Assembly (NCBI GenBank): GCA_041648505.1
Contig: JBAZOY010000020.1
Location: 1-37,846 of the forward strand
Reading direction: 5' to 3'
Source: JBAZOY01 sp041648505
Lineage (GTDB): Bacteria > Desulfobacterota > Syntrophia > Syntrophales > CG2-30-49-12
Length of the DNA: 37,846 bases
The translations under genes and the position numbers were made by a program. Positions within the stretch are counted from its first letter, which is position 1; each line of letters starts with the position of its first letter. The notes below the pieces were generated by a model. The model saw only the letters and a list, made by a program, of their open reading frames with translations. It searched no databases and was not told where the DNA came from. Positions 7,607 to 15,648 of the stretch are shown here, piece by piece.

Positions 7607-8117
7607 AATTAGAGATGTTATCATGACAGACTTTGTCGATGGCGAACTTGATGCCGAAAAAGCAAAGGTCGTCAATGAACACCTTGCAGAGTGCCATGCA
7701 TGCAGGACCTTCGAGAGCAACTTTGTCAAAACCGCTGTAGAGCCGTTCAAAAACGCACGGAGAGAAAACCCGCCTCCTTATATATGGCAGAACATTAGAA
7801 ACGGGGTTGTGCAGAAAAATGCGCTAAAAGAGCAAAATTTCTTTTATATACTAAAAGGTTGGCTCAGTCTCCCAAAAGCAGTCATGGTAACCGCCACGGT
7901 TGTGTGCCTTATATTTGTGTCCGTATTTTTCATAACCAACCAGCGTACCGTCGTGACTAATGCCCCGGACAAAGCACAATTCTCTACCGAGAAAACTATC
8001 CAGACCAAAGAGAATTATTTTTCTTACCTTTATGAAGACGTCGATACAATCTATGCAAATGAAAAAGGTCTGGGAACGGCGGTTGAAGAATTGATCCTGG
8101 CGGATAACCGCAGCTGA
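7593..8117 (+). CDS. Membrane anti-sigma factor with zinc-finger (zf-HC2) domain
   Basis: The 174-residue protein begins with an anti-sigma zinc-finger: CTEIRD, DFVDGELD and HLAECHACR, giving the HxxxCxxC motif at about residues 30-37. A single hydrophobic segment (AVMVTATVVCLIFVSVFFI, about 93-111) is followed by a C-terminal region of about 60 residues expected in the periplasm. Such proteins sequester their cognate ECF sigma at the membrane and release it on envelope signals. The start codon follows GGGGGAGG and lies inside the sigma gene, which supports coupled synthesis. The sensory tail has no recognisable domain. Confidence 0.8.
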   Translation: MRCTEIRDVIMTDFVDGELDAEKAKVVNEHLAECHACRTFESNFVKTAVEPFKNARRENPPPYIWQNIRNGVVQKNALKEQNFFYILKGWLSLPKAVMVTATVVCLIFVSVFFITNQRTVVTNAPDKAQFSTEKTIQTKENYFSYLYEDVDTIYANEKGLGTAVEELILADNRS

Positions 8118-8144
8118 AACTTTTTCCGGCTCCTGATTGTCTAA
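8115..8144 (+). promoter_or_regulatory. Candidate ECF sigma promoter upstream of the Spy/CpxP-like gene
   Basis: TGAAACTTTT (8115-8124) and TTGTCTAA (8137-8144) have the same 12-bp gap as the site before the sigma gene; the TGA of the first block is the anti-sigma stop codon. Transcription would begin near 8152 and leave a leader of about 95 bases. That leader holds an inverted repeat, TTTCCAA (8165-8171) with TTGGAAA (8180-8186). This makes the chaperone a probable direct target of the adjacent sigma factor. Confidence 0.7.
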
Positions 8145-8248
8145 TAGCTGATATTGGAGAAACCTTTCCAAAGGACTTATTGGAAACGTTTCTTTTACGG
8201 TCAAGATGGATCTTTTACACGATCGACTAAAGAAGGAGGTATTGAGTT

Positions 8249-8749
8249 ATGAAAAGTAAAACAATCTTGGTAATGATGTTTGTATTAATGCTTATCGTTG
8301 CAGGTATGTCCGTTTATGCGGGGGACGGTTTCTGCAAAGGAAACGGCAAATTAATGCAGGAAAGATTTGAAAAAATCGCCAAAGAACTTAACCTTACTGA
8401 CCAACAGAAACAGCAGCTTGAAGAACACAGGAAAAAAAGCATGGAGGAAAATGCAGCGATACATAAAGAGATGATGGACAAGCATGACGAGTTGAGAAAA
8501 GAGCTTGATAAGTCCGATACCAATCAAGCCAATGTTGACCGCATCGTGAAAGAATTGAAAGAACTCCATGGCAAACGACTCGATTCTATGGTTACCAGGG
8601 TCCAAGAAATGAAAAAGATACTAACACCCGAGCAGTTCGAAAAAATGAACAAGTCAATGGAGAAGAGAAGGGAGGAAATGAAAAATCAGATGATGAAAAA
8701 GGGCGTGCGTGGCCACCACGGTCCAGGAATGGATTTTGATATGCCTTGA
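8249..8749 (+). CDS. Spy/CpxP-family periplasmic chaperone-like protein
   Basis: The 166-residue product has an N-terminal signal peptide (MKSKTILVMMFVLMLIVAGM, cleavage near VYA-GDG). It is followed by a charged helical protein with two LTxxQ-like motifs: LNLTDQQKQQLEE (about 48-60) and ILTPEQFEKMNK (about 124-135). Spy/CpxP proteins bind unfolded proteins or metals in the periplasm and are induced by envelope stress. The C-terminal tail is Met- and His-rich (GVRGHHGPGMDFDMP), which could bind metal. The start follows a strong AAGGAGG. The upstream ECF-type promoter and sigma/anti-sigma pair fit an envelope-stress role; the following efflux operon may respond to the same conditions. Confidence 0.8.
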   Translation: MKSKTILVMMFVLMLIVAGMSVYAGDGFCKGNGKLMQERFEKIAKELNLTDQQKQQLEEHRKKSMEENAAIHKEMMDKHDELRKELDKSDTNQANVDRIVKELKELHGKRLDSMVTRVQEMKKILTPEQFEKMNKSMEKRREEMKNQMMKKGVRGHHGPGMDFDMP

Positions 8750-8809
8750 GATTATTCGGAAAATTAAATATTATGAAATATTGCTGGAAAGGGACAAGCA
8801 GGAAACCGA

Positions 8810-8860
8810 CCCCGGAGGTGCTTTTGAATAGTAATCAAAAGAGCTTTCGGGGTTTTATTC
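8810..8860 (+). terminator. Rho-independent terminator after the chaperone gene
   Basis: A long hairpin pairs CCCCGGAGGTGCTTTTGA (8810-8827) with TCAAAAGAGCTTTCGGGG (8835-8852). It closes with CCCCG/CGGGG and CTTTTGA/TCAAAAG, with G-U pairs and a few mismatches between them, over a 7-base loop. It is followed by TTTTATT. This would separate the sigma/chaperone unit from the efflux operon. Confidence 0.75.
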
Positions 8861-8866
8861 CAATTC

Positions 8867-8977
8867 TAAATCAAAGCGCTATCTTCGTTGGCATCGTCGT
8901 CGGCTCCTCGACGTACGTTTCATTCATGTACGCCTGCGTCACTTCCTCCTTGCCGCCTTGATTTCATCTTTGATTTA
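8867..8977. repeat. 111-bp inverted-repeat-bounded element (MITE/REP-like)
   Basis: Perfect 10-bp inverted repeats, TAAATCAAAG (8867-8876) and CTTTGATTTA (8968-8977), bound a G/C-richer segment. The segment carries an internal dyad, CGTAC (8912-8916) and GTACG (8928-8932). No coding capacity is evident. The architecture is that of a small non-autonomous mobile or structured repeat. The remainder up to 9187 is A/T-rich leader of the efflux operon, in which I see no clear promoter. Confidence 0.55.
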
Positions 8978-9187
8978 AAACCGGAAGTATACATGTTTTG
9001 CTCTAGCGAAATTTCGGTTAGACAGGACGTTATAAGTATTAGAAACTATTACCTCAGGTAAGAACAAAGCCGCGTCTATACTTCAACAATACGGACACGA
9101 GATTAACATTGCTTTGCTCTACAGCTCTTTTATTTGTAATAGCTTTCAATATTGAGCAACTAAAAGTTCAAGGTACAGGAGGGCAGG

Positions 9188-10495
9188 ATGAAGTATTTTA
9201 TCTCTTTTATTTTATCTCTTTTATTGGTTATGCCCTGTAATGTTGGCGCAGAGGACATTATAAGGAGAGGAGAGACTCTTAATATCGAGAGATGCATCGA
9301 AATAGCGCTGAAAATGTATCCTAATATTATCGCCGCAAAAAGTAATGTTGAGGCAAATATAAGTCGCGTCGGACAGTCTAAGGCAGGTTATTATCCTCAG
9401 ATAAACTGGTCATCGAGCTATGACAGGGTCAGGCCAACTGGTTCATCTTCTTTGTATACTACAACAGATGTCCCGTCTGGGAGAAATGGTCATTCATTTG
9501 ACGAATACTCCAGCGGTTTTAATCTTAGCCAGAGCATTATTGATTTCGGGAAAACTCAAACCCAGGTGAATATCCAAGAATTTAATCTCAGTTCATCGCG
9601 TTCGGATCTTGAAGATGTATCCGAGCAGGTAATTTTAAATGTCAAGCAGGCATACTACGGTGTATTGCAGGCAAAAAGAAGCAGAGATGTTTTTGGGGAG
9701 AGCGTGAACCAATTCCAGCGGCATCTTGAGCAGGCACGGGGTTTTTATGAAGTGGGCACAAAACCAAAATTTGATGTGACAAAGGCGGAGGTTGACCTTA
9801 GTAATGCCAAACTTAATCTGATAAAATCTGAAAATGCCTTGAAATTGGCAATTGTCCATTTGAACAATGCAATGGGAATCACTGCCGAAATTCAATATAC
9901 GCTTGAAGACAATCTTGCGTTCCAGAAATACGAGACTGCCCTGGAAGTTGCGGTGGAAAAAGCCTATAAAAACAGGCCGGATCTTCAATCCGTTACCACA
10001 AAGATGCTGGCGTCGGAAAGTTCTATCGAACTTGTCAAGAAAGAATACTATCCTGTCTTGGTGGGTAATGCGGCTTATAACTGGTCCGGCGAAGAATTTC
10101 CGCTGGACAGCGGTTGGAGTGTGGGAGCAACGCTTTCTTTCCCTATATTCAGCGGTTTTTCAACTAAATATCAGGTGGCAGAAGCAAATGCGAACTTCAA
10201 TATTCTAAAGGCCAATCAAGAATCACTGAGGCAGAATGTCTTGCTGGAAGTAAAGCAGGCGTATTTAAACCTTAAAGACGCGGAGGAGAGGATTCCTACA
10301 GCAGAGCTTACTGTAAAGCAGGCAGAGGAAAATTTTGAGATAGCAAATGGGAGGTATGCCGCAGGTGTGGGAAATCCCATTGAGGTCACTGATGCGGAGG
10401 TGGCATTAAGTAATGCGAAGGCATCCTATATCCAGGCACTGTACGATTATAAGGTTGCCCAGGCAAGTCTGGAAAAGGCTATGGGTTCAAAATGA
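9188..10495 (+). CDS. TolC-family outer membrane efflux protein
   Basis: The 435-residue protein has a signal peptide (about 1-21, ending NVGAED) and two internally repeated OEP domains. Each has the typical helical hairpins (QAYYGVLQAKRSRDVFGESV and AYLNLKDAEERIPTAELTVK regions) and a V-D/NPIEVTDAEVALSNA signature near residue 400. TolC-like proteins trimerise into an outer-membrane beta-barrel with a periplasmic tunnel. The next three genes encode the adaptor, ATPase and permease of one pump; the stop overlaps the adaptor start by 4 bases (ATGA). The start follows AGGAGGG at good spacing. The substrate cannot be inferred. Confidence 0.9.
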   Translation: MKYFISFILSLLLVMPCNVGAEDIIRRGETLNIERCIEIALKMYPNIIAAKSNVEANISRVGQSKAGYYPQINWSSSYDRVRPTGSSSLYTTTDVPSGRNGHSFDEYSSGFNLSQSIIDFGKTQTQVNIQEFNLSSSRSDLEDVSEQVILNVKQAYYGVLQAKRSRDVFGESVNQFQRHLEQARGFYEVGTKPKFDVTKAEVDLSNAKLNLIKSENALKLAIVHLNNAMGITAEIQYTLEDNLAFQKYETALEVAVEKAYKNRPDLQSVTTKMLASESSIELVKKEYYPVLVGNAAYNWSGEEFPLDSGWSVGATLSFPIFSGFSTKYQVAEANANFNILKANQESLRQNVLLEVKQAYLNLKDAEERIPTAELTVKQAEENFEIANGRYAAGVGNPIEVTDAEVALSNAKASYIQALYDYKVAQASLEKAMGSK

Positions 10496-11649
10496 AAAAG
10501 ATATTCATCGTCAGCATTATTATCTTAGTTGTGATTGTTGCCGTGATCCTCTTATTCAGGGGTAAAGGGAATGGTATTAAATTTAAAACTGAAAAGGTTG
10601 CAAGGGGGGACATTGAAACAACGGTTACTGCAACGGGAACAGTCAATGCTGTAACTACTGTTCTTGTGGGGACACAGGTTTCCGGTACTATTAAAAACAT
10701 ATATGTAGATTTTAACTCCCCCGTAAAAAAAGGTCAGCTCATCGCTCAGATAGATCCTGCTATAGTTGAGGCACAGGTGGAACAGGCCAGGGCAAACTTA
10801 CTTTCGGCCGGGGCAAACCTTAAAAAAAATGAGGCAATGCTGGCTGACGCAAAAAGGACGCTGGAAAGAAGCCGAGAGTTATTTTCGAAAAACCTTATTG
10901 CCAGAAGTGATCTTGATACGGCGGAAACAAATTTTGAAACAGCAAAGGCCTCGGTGGATGCGGCACAATCGCAGATTGCTCAGACAGCAGCTGCCTTGAA
11001 GTTTGCGGAAACCAATTTTCGATATACAAGAATACTCTCCCCTGTAAATGGAGTGGTCATATCGAGAAATGTGGATATCGGCCAGACTGTAGCGGCGAGC
11101 TTTCAGACTCCTACATTATTCACTATAGCGGAGGACCTCACGAAGATGCAGGTCAATACCAGTGTGGACGAGGCTGATATAGGTAAAGTGAAGGTTGGGC
11201 AGGATGTCGAATTCACCGTTGACGCCTATCCGGATATTACTTTCAAGGGTAAGGTATCGCAGGTCAGGAATGCCCCGGTTACAATCCAGAATGTTGTTAC
11301 TTACGATGTTGTGGTCATGGTGGATAATTCCGAACTTAAACTCAAGCCGGGGATGACCGCTAACGTATCCATAATAATATCAGTCAAGAAAAGTGTGCTA
11401 AAAGTTTCCAATGCAGCATTGAGATTCAGGCCTGACGAGAAAAGTGTGCCGACACCGAAGAAAAAAGGCCGAGGGGTCTGGATAATTGAAAAAGGCACAC
11501 CCAAACGTGTACCGGTCTCTACAGGGATCAGTGACGGTAATTTTACAGAACTCGTTTCGGGTGACTTAAGGGAGAGGCAGGAATTAATAGTAGAATCTCT
11601 CGAAAAGCCTAAGAGTCAATCTGTGGGCCATTCACCAAGGATGTTCTGA
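10492..11649 (+). CDS. MacA/HlyD-like periplasmic adaptor subunit of efflux pump
   Basis: The 385-residue protein begins with one membrane anchor (about 4-22). A split lipoyl (barrel-sandwich) domain follows (TVTATGTVNAVTTVLVGTQVSG, then FRYTRILSPVNGVVISRNVDIGQTV), separated by a coiled-coil hairpin (about 90-170). Beta-barrel and membrane-proximal domains come next (VDEADIGKVKVGQDVEFTVDAYPDITFKGKV). It bridges the inner-membrane ABC transporter and the TolC-type channel. It overlaps the upstream gene by 4 bases and ends 1 base before the ATPase gene, so all four genes are a tight operon. The order adaptor-ATPase-permease is that of MacAB systems with a split MacB. Confidence 0.88.
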   Translation: MKKIFIVSIIILVVIVAVILLFRGKGNGIKFKTEKVARGDIETTVTATGTVNAVTTVLVGTQVSGTIKNIYVDFNSPVKKGQLIAQIDPAIVEAQVEQARANLLSAGANLKKNEAMLADAKRTLERSRELFSKNLIARSDLDTAETNFETAKASVDAAQSQIAQTAAALKFAETNFRYTRILSPVNGVVISRNVDIGQTVAASFQTPTLFTIAEDLTKMQVNTSVDEADIGKVKVGQDVEFTVDAYPDITFKGKVSQVRNAPVTIQNVVTYDVVVMVDNSELKLKPGMTANVSIIISVKKSVLKVSNAALRFRPDEKSVPTPKKKGRGVWIIEKGTPKRVPVSTGISDGNFTELVSGDLRERQELIVESLEKPKSQSVGHSPRMF

Positions 11650-11650
11650 T

Positions 11651-12358
11651 ATGGCGCTGATTGAGACGCATAACATTACCAAAGTCTACAGGCTTGGCGA
11701 TATTGATCTGGCTGCACTCAACAGAGTTTCTGTAACGGTGGAGAAGGGAGAATTTGCTGCCGTTATGGGACCGTCGGGATCGGGCAAATCGTCGTTTATG
11801 AATATCTTAGGATGTCTTGATAAGCCCACAAGCGGCCGGTATTTCTTGGAAGGTACAAACATCGGCACTCTTGTTAAAGATGAACTCGCAGGTATAAGAA
11901 ATAAGAAAATAGGCTTTGTTTTTCAGGGGTTCAACCTGCTTCCGAGAGCATCCGCTCTTGAAAATATTGAACTTCCGATGCTCTATAACGGAATTTCTTC
12001 AAAAGAGAGAAGGGAGCGGGCAGCGATGGCTCTCAGGAGTGTCGGTCTGGAAGGGAGGGAAGATCACCGTCCCAATCAGCTCTCAGGCGGCCAGCAGCAA
12101 AGAGTTGCGATTGCAAGGGCACTGGTGAATAATGCTCCCATAATCCTTGCAGACGAGCCGACAGGCAATCTTGACACTAAAACAAGTGCCGAGATTATGG
12201 AATTGTTCGTAAAGCTCAATGTTGAATCGAATATCACGGTTATAATCGTCACCCATGAACCGGATATTGCTGCATACGGCAGACGGATAATAAGATTCCT
12301 GGATGGCCGCATTATAAGTGATGAAATAACGACAGATAGTGACCGGGATAGGGACTGA
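11651..12358 (+). CDS. ABC transporter ATP-binding protein (MacB/LolD type)
   Basis: The 235-residue nucleotide-binding subunit has all core motifs: Walker A GPSGSGKSS at about 41-49, Q-loop in FVFQGFNLLPR, signature LSGGQQQRVAIARAL (about 143-157), Walker B IILADEPTGNLD and the H-loop in VIIVTHEPD. This is the MacB/LolD/FtsE-like class, whose members drive mechanotransmission to periplasmic partners rather than transport through the membrane. The length equals a stand-alone ATPase; its transmembrane partner is the next gene, which begins 4 bases after the stop. Confidence 0.92.
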   Translation: MALIETHNITKVYRLGDIDLAALNRVSVTVEKGEFAAVMGPSGSGKSSFMNILGCLDKPTSGRYFLEGTNIGTLVKDELAGIRNKKIGFVFQGFNLLPRASALENIELPMLYNGISSKERRERAAMALRSVGLEGREDHRPNQLSGGQQQRVAIARALVNNAPIILADEPTGNLDTKTSAEIMELFVKLNVESNITVIIVTHEPDIAAYGRRIIRFLDGRIISDEITTDSDRDRD

Positions 12359-12362
12359 TTTT

Positions 12363-13592
12363 ATGATTAACATAACGGCGACATCTAAAATATCGTTCAG
12401 GGCTTTAAGGGTAAACAAGATGCGCTCGGCCCTTACGATGTTAGGGATGATTATTGGTGTCGGAGCTGTCATTGTTATGCTTGCCGTCGGCATGGGGGCG
12501 AGCGAAAATATAGCTCAGCAGATTTCAAGTATGGGCAGTAATTTGCTTATAGTTCTACCCGGGGCAACTACAGCAGGAGGTGTTAGAATGGGTGCCGGCA
12601 CGCAACCGACTCTCACTCTGGCCGATGCAGAAGCGATACAAAAGGAATGCCCCGCAGTATCGAATGTTGCCCCTACCCTCAATGGCGTTGCACAGATTGT
12701 CTATGGGCATCAGAACTGGTCAACTGGCGTGTTGGGCACAACACCGGGTATGCTGGATGTGCGCGACTGGCAGCTTGCTTCCGGCCGGCCGTTTACGCAG
12801 CAGGACGTAAAAAACGCTACCAAGGTATGCCTGTTAGGACAGACTGTAGTGGATAATCTTTTTGGAGACATAGAATCGGTAGGGGAAATCATAAGGATCC
12901 AAAAGGTGCCGTTTATGGTTTTAGGTGTCCTTGAGAGGAAGGGTCAGTCTCCAAGAGGAGATGATCAGGATGATACCATACATATACCTGTAACGACAGC
13001 GCAAAAAAAGCTCTTTGGAACGGCTTTCCCGGGGATGGTGCGGGTCATAATGGTGAAGGCAAAAAGCACGGACGACTTAACGCCCGCGGAACAACAGATA
13101 AATGAGTTACTCAGACAGAGGCACCACATCGGCCAAAAACAGGAGAATGACTTTACTGTCAGAAATCTTACCCAGATAATGCAGACTGCTGAGCAGTCAT
13201 CGAGAATAATGACTTTGTTGCTCGGGGCTATAGCATCGGTTTCTCTTCTTGTCGGAGGGATTGGTATTATGAATATAATGCTCGTCTCTGTTACGGAAAG
13301 GACGAGAGAAATAGGAATAAGGATGGCCATGGGGGCGAAGACGTGGGATATAAGGTTACAATTCATAATCGAGGCGCTTATACTTTCAATAATGGGTGGA
13401 GTTATCGGTATTCTCGGGGGTATTTCCGGTTCAAAAATATTGTCGCTCATTGCAGGCTGGCCCACAATAGTAAAGCCCTTTTCAATTTTTCTTGCCTTCG
13501 GATTTTCCGCTATTGTTGGGATATTCTTTGGATTTTACCCTGCTTATAAGGCATCGCTGCTTGACCCGATAGAAGCATTAAGGTATGAGTAA
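12363..13592 (+). CDS. MacB-type ABC transporter permease
   Basis: From ATG 12363 the product has 409 residues. It has a first membrane helix (about 28-48, ALTMLGMIIGVGAVIVMLAVG), a large periplasmic MacB core domain (about 50-270), and an FtsX-like block of three helices at the C-terminus (LLLGAIASVSLLVGGIGIMNIMLVSVTERTREIGIRMAMGA onward). This is the four-helix architecture of MacB permeases. The TERTREIGIRMAMGA coupling helix is well conserved. An in-frame GTG at 12339 would overlap the ATPase gene, but homologous sequence starts near MINITATSKISFRAL, so 12363 is preferred. It forms the inner-membrane engine with the preceding ATPase. Confidence 0.9.
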   Translation: MINITATSKISFRALRVNKMRSALTMLGMIIGVGAVIVMLAVGMGASENIAQQISSMGSNLLIVLPGATTAGGVRMGAGTQPTLTLADAEAIQKECPAVSNVAPTLNGVAQIVYGHQNWSTGVLGTTPGMLDVRDWQLASGRPFTQQDVKNATKVCLLGQTVVDNLFGDIESVGEIIRIQKVPFMVLGVLERKGQSPRGDDQDDTIHIPVTTAQKKLFGTAFPGMVRVIMVKAKSTDDLTPAEQQINELLRQRHHIGQKQENDFTVRNLTQIMQTAEQSSRIMTLLLGAIASVSLLVGGIGIMNIMLVSVTERTREIGIRMAMGAKTWDIRLQFIIEALILSIMGGVIGILGGISGSKILSLIAGWPTIVKPFSIFLAFGFSAIVGIFFGFYPAYKASLLDPIEALRYE

Positions 13593-13820
13593 ATTAACGC
13601 GAGAATAAACTTACAACGCAAGGTGGTGGCAGGCTTTACAGATTGTATTCAGCGGCGCGCAAAAATCTTTTTCGACCGTGCAAGGTCTGTAGGTTTCGCT
13701 TAGCTGCGCAAACACAACTCGTTCCTTTTGATATCTAGTCCCACTATTATGTAAAGATCTCTGAACTATATTTAGAGGTAAAAATAGCATTTCTTGTCAA
13801 ATCGAAAGGAGCATTTAAAA

Positions 13821-15518
13821 ATGACAGCAGGTTTTGGATCAGCCAGTCTTGGTTCTTACCGGACTGCGGTAGAGAAGGTTCTTACGGAGTTGTATAATCA
13901 CCGGATCGTTACCCGGATCCGGGATAAGGATTATACCGTATGGAAAGATTCTCCTGTTGAGATTACGAATCGCCTTGGATGGCTGGAAAGCCCCAGGGCC
14001 ATGATGGCAGCCGTTAACCATATCAATAATGTGGTGGATGAGGTACGTGGTGATGATTACACTCATGCTCTGTTGCTGGGGATGGGCGGATCAAGTCTCG
14101 CGCCCGAAGTCTTCCGAACGACTTTTGGCGTCCGTGACGGCTACCTTGATCTCACGGTACTCGACAGCACAGATCCGGGGACTATCCTGGCCCATAAGGA
14201 AAGACTTGATCCGGCAAAAACGCTCTTTATCGTTTCTACCAAGTCCGGCGGCACGGTAGAGACCTTTTCTCTCCTTAAATATTTCTACAATCATGTAAGA
14301 GAAACTCTGGGTGAATCAAAGGCAGGAAGGCACTTTATCGCGATTACAGATCCGGGAAGCGCTTTGGCTGATCTTGCTACAGCACATCAATTCCGAGCCA
14401 CCTTTCTTAATGATCCCTCTATCGGTGGACGTTATTCGGCCATCTCCTATTTCGGTCTGGTACCGGCGGCGCTGATCGGCATGGACATAGAGATCATTTT
14501 GTCGCGGGCTGCGGTAACGGCTGATCAAGAATTTGCCTGTAACAAGCCGGATATAGATACTTTAAACGGGGCATCCATCGGTGTGGTCCTGGGGGAAATG
14601 GCCAGGGCAGGCAGAGACAAGGCGACATTTATTATTTCTCCCCGCATAGCGAGCTTTGGCGATTGGCTGGAACAGCTTATTGCGGAAAGTACCGGTAAGG
14701 AGGGGAAGGGAATCCTGCCTGTTGTGGGTGAGCTATTGGGAAACACTGATGTGTACGGCAGCGACCGCCTCTTTATCCTTCTTCACCTGGATGGTGATGA
14801 TGTTGATAACGGCAGGATTGCCGCACTAGAAAAGTCCGGGCATCCTGTGGTACGTATTGATTTACATGATTGCTATGACCTGGGAGGACAGTGCTTCCTA
14901 TGGGAGATGGCCACGGTTGTAACCGGTCATCTTTTAGGTATTAACCCCTTTGACCAGCCCGATGTAGAGGCAAGTAAGGTGTTGACCAGGAAGATGATTG
15001 CCGGATATAGAGAAAAGGGTAAGCTGCCTGTTAATGAACCTGCCCTGACAGGTAAAGGGATAGATGTCTACGGTAATATCCGGGCTGAAAGTCCGGCAGC
15101 GGCGCTGGCTGCCTTTATTCGGCTGGGCGGACCAAATGCCTATATAGCCATCCAGGCCTATGTACAGTGTACTTCCGAAACAGATGCGGCACTGTTTCTC
15201 CTCCGGCAGCGGTTGCGGGATCAATACCGTCTGGCTGCAACGGTCGGTTATGGGCCACGCTTTTTACACTCAACCGGTCAACTCCACAAGGGGGATGGCG
15301 GCAGGGGCCTTTTCATTCAATTGACTGCCGATGATCTTCGGGATGCGCCTATCCCCGATGAAATGGATAACAACGAATCCTCCATGACCTTCAGTCTCCT
15401 CAAAGCGGCTCAAGCCCTCGGTGACCAGCAAGCGCTCATCAATGCCGGCCGGCATGTAATTCGTTTTCACCTCGGGACGGATGTAGCAGCTGGGCTGGAG
15501 GTTTTAACAGGGCTGTAA
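13821..15518 (+). CDS. pgi: Glucose-6-phosphate isomerase
   Basis: The 565-residue protein carries phosphoglucose isomerase motifs: LLLGMGGSSLAPEV at about 85-98, IVSTKSGGTVET at 137-148, and the NDPSIGGRYSAISYFGL block. It interconverts glucose-6-phosphate and fructose-6-phosphate in glycolysis or gluconeogenesis. The sequence style (VWKDSPVEITNRLGWL near the N-terminus) resembles the isomerase half of bifunctional transaldolase/isomerase proteins, but no transaldolase domain is present. ATG 13821 follows AAAGGAG (13804-13810); a TTG at 13794 is a worse start. A 228-base spacer separates it from the efflux operon, so it is probably transcribed alone. The 130-base convergent region after it shows no convincing terminator. 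Confidence 0.88.
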   Translation: MTAGFGSASLGSYRTAVEKVLTELYNHRIVTRIRDKDYTVWKDSPVEITNRLGWLESPRAMMAAVNHINNVVDEVRGDDYTHALLLGMGGSSLAPEVFRTTFGVRDGYLDLTVLDSTDPGTILAHKERLDPAKTLFIVSTKSGGTVETFSLLKYFYNHVRETLGESKAGRHFIAITDPGSALADLATAHQFRATFLNDPSIGGRYSAISYFGLVPAALIGMDIEIILSRAAVTADQEFACNKPDIDTLNGASIGVVLGEMARAGRDKATFIISPRIASFGDWLEQLIAESTGKEGKGILPVVGELLGNTDVYGSDRLFILLHLDGDDVDNGRIAALEKSGHPVVRIDLHDCYDLGGQCFLWEMATVVTGHLLGINPFDQPDVEASKVLTRKMIAGYREKGKLPVNEPALTGKGIDVYGNIRAESPAAALAAFIRLGGPNAYIAIQAYVQCTSETDAALFLLRQRLRDQYRLAATVGYGPRFLHSTGQLHKGDGGRGLFIQLTADDLRDAPIPDEMDNNESSMTFSLLKAAQALGDQQALINAGRHVIRFHLGTDVAAGLEVLTGL

Positions 15519-15648
15519 TAGTCAGGCATTCCCAAGACAGGCATTCTTTTTGCGATGTTTAAGCCGCTTGCCCCGGGATTATATTCCTATTTTCCAATTT
15601 TTAATTCTTCGTCGTGCCTCCTTTAAAAGTTGGAACGCATTTCACTAG

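Noticed and set aside
8746..8961. A 71-codon frame after the chaperone gene
   Set aside because: It runs through the terminator and the inverted-repeat element and has no recognisable features.
15523..15546. Two CAGGCATTC direct repeats after pgi as a regulatory array
   Set aside because: Only two 9-bp copies, no symmetry, and no gene starting nearby.
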